Positions 62,664-64,000 of a DNA stretch of 64,000 nucleotides are shown in pieces. The DNA lies in the NCBI GenBank assembly GCA_024235615.1, contig JACKMB010000003.1:248001-312000 (forward strand). Reading direction: 5' to 3'. Within the stretch, counting starts at the first letter, position 1. Each line of letters begins with the position of its first letter. Under the pieces are notes generated by a model that worked only from the letters and a program-made list of their open reading frames with translations, made no database searches and had not been told where the DNA came from. The DNA is from Thauera sp. Lineage in GTDB: Bacteria > Pseudomonadota > Gammaproteobacteria > Burkholderiales > Rhodocyclaceae. Position numbers and translations under genes: made by a program.

Positions 62664-63959
62664 ATGAGCCAGACCTTGCAGGCCGTGCGCGGGATGAACG
62701 ACATCCTGCCGACCGACGCCGAAACCTGGGAATACTTCGAAGACATCGTGCGCGACTGGCTGCAGAGCTATGGCTACCGCCCGATCCGCATGCCGCTGGT
62801 CGAGCCGACGCCGCTGTTCAAGCGTGCCATCGGCGAGGTCACCGACATCGTCGAGAAGGAGATGTACTCCTTCGAGGACGCGCTCAACGGCGAGCACCTC
62901 ACGCTGCGCCCGGAAGGCACGGCCTCCTGCGTGCGTGCCGCGATCCAGCACAACCTGATCCCCTCCGGCGGCCCGCAGCGGCTGTACTACTACGGCCCGA
63001 TGTTCCGCCACGAGCGCCCGCAGAAGGGGCGCTACCGCCAGTTCCACCAGATCGGCGTGGAGGCCCTGGGCTTCGCCGGCCCCGACGCCGACGCCGAGCT
63101 CATCCTGATGTGCGCGCGCCTGTGGGACGACCTCGGGCTCGAGGACGTGGCGCTCGAGATCAACTCGCTCGGCTCGCTCGAGGAGCGCGCGCAGCACCGC
63201 GCCGCGCTGATCGCCTACCTCGAGCAGCACCAGGACAAGCTCGACGAGGACGGCAAGCGCCGCCTTTACACCAACCCGCTGCGCATCCTCGACACCAAGA
63301 ACCCCGAGCTGCAGGCGATCGTCGAAGCCGCACCGAGGCTCGCCGACTACCTCGGCGACGAATCGAAGGCGCACTTCGACGCGGTGCAGGTCTTCCTCAA
63401 GGACGCCGGCATCCCCTACCGCATCAACCACCGCCTCGTCCGTGGCCTCGACTACTACAACCGCACCGTGTTCGAGTGGGTCACCACGCGCCTCGGCGCG
63501 CAGGGCACGATCTGTGCCGGTGGTCGCTACGACGGCCTCTTCGAGCAGCTCGGCGGCAAGCCGCAGCCGGCCGCCGGCTTCGCGATCGGCATCGAGCGCC
63601 TGCTGTTGCTGTGGCTGGCCTGCGGCGGCGAGGCCGAGCGCCCGGTGCCCGACGTGTATGTCGTGAGCGTGGGCGAGGCCGCTCAGCGCCTCGGCTTCCG
63701 CGCCGCCGAGACCCTGCGCGAGCACGGCTTCGCGGTGCTGATGCACTGCGGTGGCGGCAGCTTCAAGTCGCAGATGAAGAAGGCCGATGCCAGCGAGGCG
63801 CCGGTGGCGATCGTGATCGGCGAGGACGAGGCCGCGGCCGGTGAGGTCGGCCTCAAGCCGCTGCGCGGCAGCGGCGCCCAACAGCGCGTGCCGATCGACG
63901 AGCTCGTCGAGGCGATGGCCGCGCTGATGTTCCCCGAAGAAGACGAAGAAGAGGTTTGA
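62664..63959 (+). CDS. hisS: Histidyl-tRNA synthetase
   Basis: Class II synthetase charging tRNA-His. The 431-residue protein starts [20 protein letters not shown] and carries motif 1 around [21 protein letters not shown] (split), [13 protein letters not shown], motif 2 [20 protein letters not shown], the HisA box [15 protein letters not shown] and [15 protein letters not shown], and motif 3 [13 protein letters not shown]. 57 bases after ispG. A yfgM-like gene begins in its stop codon. Confidence 0.98.
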   Translation: MSQTLQAVRGMNDILPTDAETWEYFEDIVRDWLQSYGYRPIRMPLVEPTPLFKRAIGEVTDIVEKEMYSFEDALNGEHLTLRPEGTASCVRAAIQHNLIPSGGPQRLYYYGPMFRHERPQKGRYRQFHQIGVEALGFAGPDADAELILMCARLWDDLGLEDVALEINSLGSLEERAQHRAALIAYLEQHQDKLDEDGKRRLYTNPLRILDTKNPELQAIVEAAPRLADYLGDESKAHFDAVQVFLKDAGIPYRINHRLVRGLDYYNRTVFEWVTTRLGAQGTICAGGRYDGLFEQLGGKPQPAAGFAIGIERLLLLWLACGGEAERPVPDVYVVSVGEAAQRLGFRAAETLREHGFAVLMHCGGGSFKSQMKKADASEAPVAIVIGEDEAAAGEVGLKPLRGSGAQQRVPIDELVEAMAALMFPEEDEEEV

Positions 63960-64000
63960 TGATGGCGGTCTACGATCTCGAAGAGCAGGAACAGATTTCC
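63959..64000 (+). CDS. YfgM-like protein, first 14 codons only
   Basis: The frame opens with ATGATG overlapping the hisS stop and reads [14 protein letters not shown] to the window edge. Position right after hisS and the MAVYDLEEQEQI start fit the YfgM family (a membrane-anchored tetratricopeptide protein acting near SecYEG and feeding into BamB in the ispG-hisS-yfgM-bamB-der order). Only 14 residues are visible. Confidence 0.65.
   Translation, partial: MMAVYDLEEQEQIS

Noticed and set aside
61110-63881. A 923-codon minus-strand open frame over ispG and hisS
   Set aside because: Antisense shadow of two genes with intact catalytic motifs.

Overview
The window is a GC-rich (about 70 percent by eye) chromosomal segment of a betaproteobacterium. 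The gene orders (rnpB then the complete mraZ-to-ftsZ division and cell wall cluster then lpxC; dciA divergent from secA; queA-tgt-yajC-secD-secF; rlmN-pilF-rodZ-ispG-hisS), meso-DAP-type MurE and Mpl, and a DctSR-controlled TRAP system point to Rhodocyclales, most like Thauera or Azoarcus. The genus is inferred from layout and sequence feel, not from a search. I see no phage, insertion sequence, integrase or CRISPR array. Almost everything is core chromosome.

Layout. 1-2.4 kb: accC (cut by the window edge) and accB on the minus strand, then a conserved nucleotidyltransferase-like hypothetical. 2.4-8.1 kb: mpl; a minus-strand dolP-diaA-yraN group divergent from rsmI; pyrC plus a small lipoprotein gene. 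8.2-8.6 kb: the RNase P RNA gene. 8.6-25.7 kb: the mra/dcw cluster (mraZ, rsmH, ftsL, ftsI, murE, murF, mraY, murD, ftsW, murG, murC, ddl, ftsQ, ftsA, ftsZ), almost entirely joined by 1-8 nt start/stop overlaps and preceded by a four-repeat MraZ box. 25.9-31.8 kb: lpxC, a small membrane protein, dciA (minus), secA and argJ.

32.0-36.4 kb holds the least ordinary locus: a TonB-dependent receptor, a periplasmic binding protein with no permease or ATPase, and a membrane diguanylate cyclase, joined by start/stop overlaps. I propose an outer-membrane-to-c-di-GMP sensing module. 36.4-40.7 kb: apaG, purB, a DUF2322-like gene, a non-coding stretch of possible repeat origin, and a divergent SAM-methyltransferase/XRE-regulator pair. 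40.8-46.5 kb (minus): secF, secD, yajC, tgt, queA. 46.6 kb: tRNA-Leu(CAA). 46.9-51.7 kb: a NhaR-type LysR regulator, an HPF-like gene, a BI-1 family membrane protein, accA and tilS.

51.7-57.6 kb: dctR-dctS (minus) divergent from dctP-dctQ-dctM, a two-component-controlled C4-dicarboxylate-type TRAP transporter with an internal terminator after dctP. 57.8-64 kb: ndk, rlmN, pilF, rodZ, ispG, hisS and the first codons of a yfgM-like gene.

Together the window encodes most of cytoplasmic and membrane peptidoglycan precursor synthesis, the divisome core, the first committed step of lipid A synthesis, three acetyl-CoA carboxylase subunits, much of the Sec machinery, queuosine tRNA modification, and one carbon-uptake system with its sensor.
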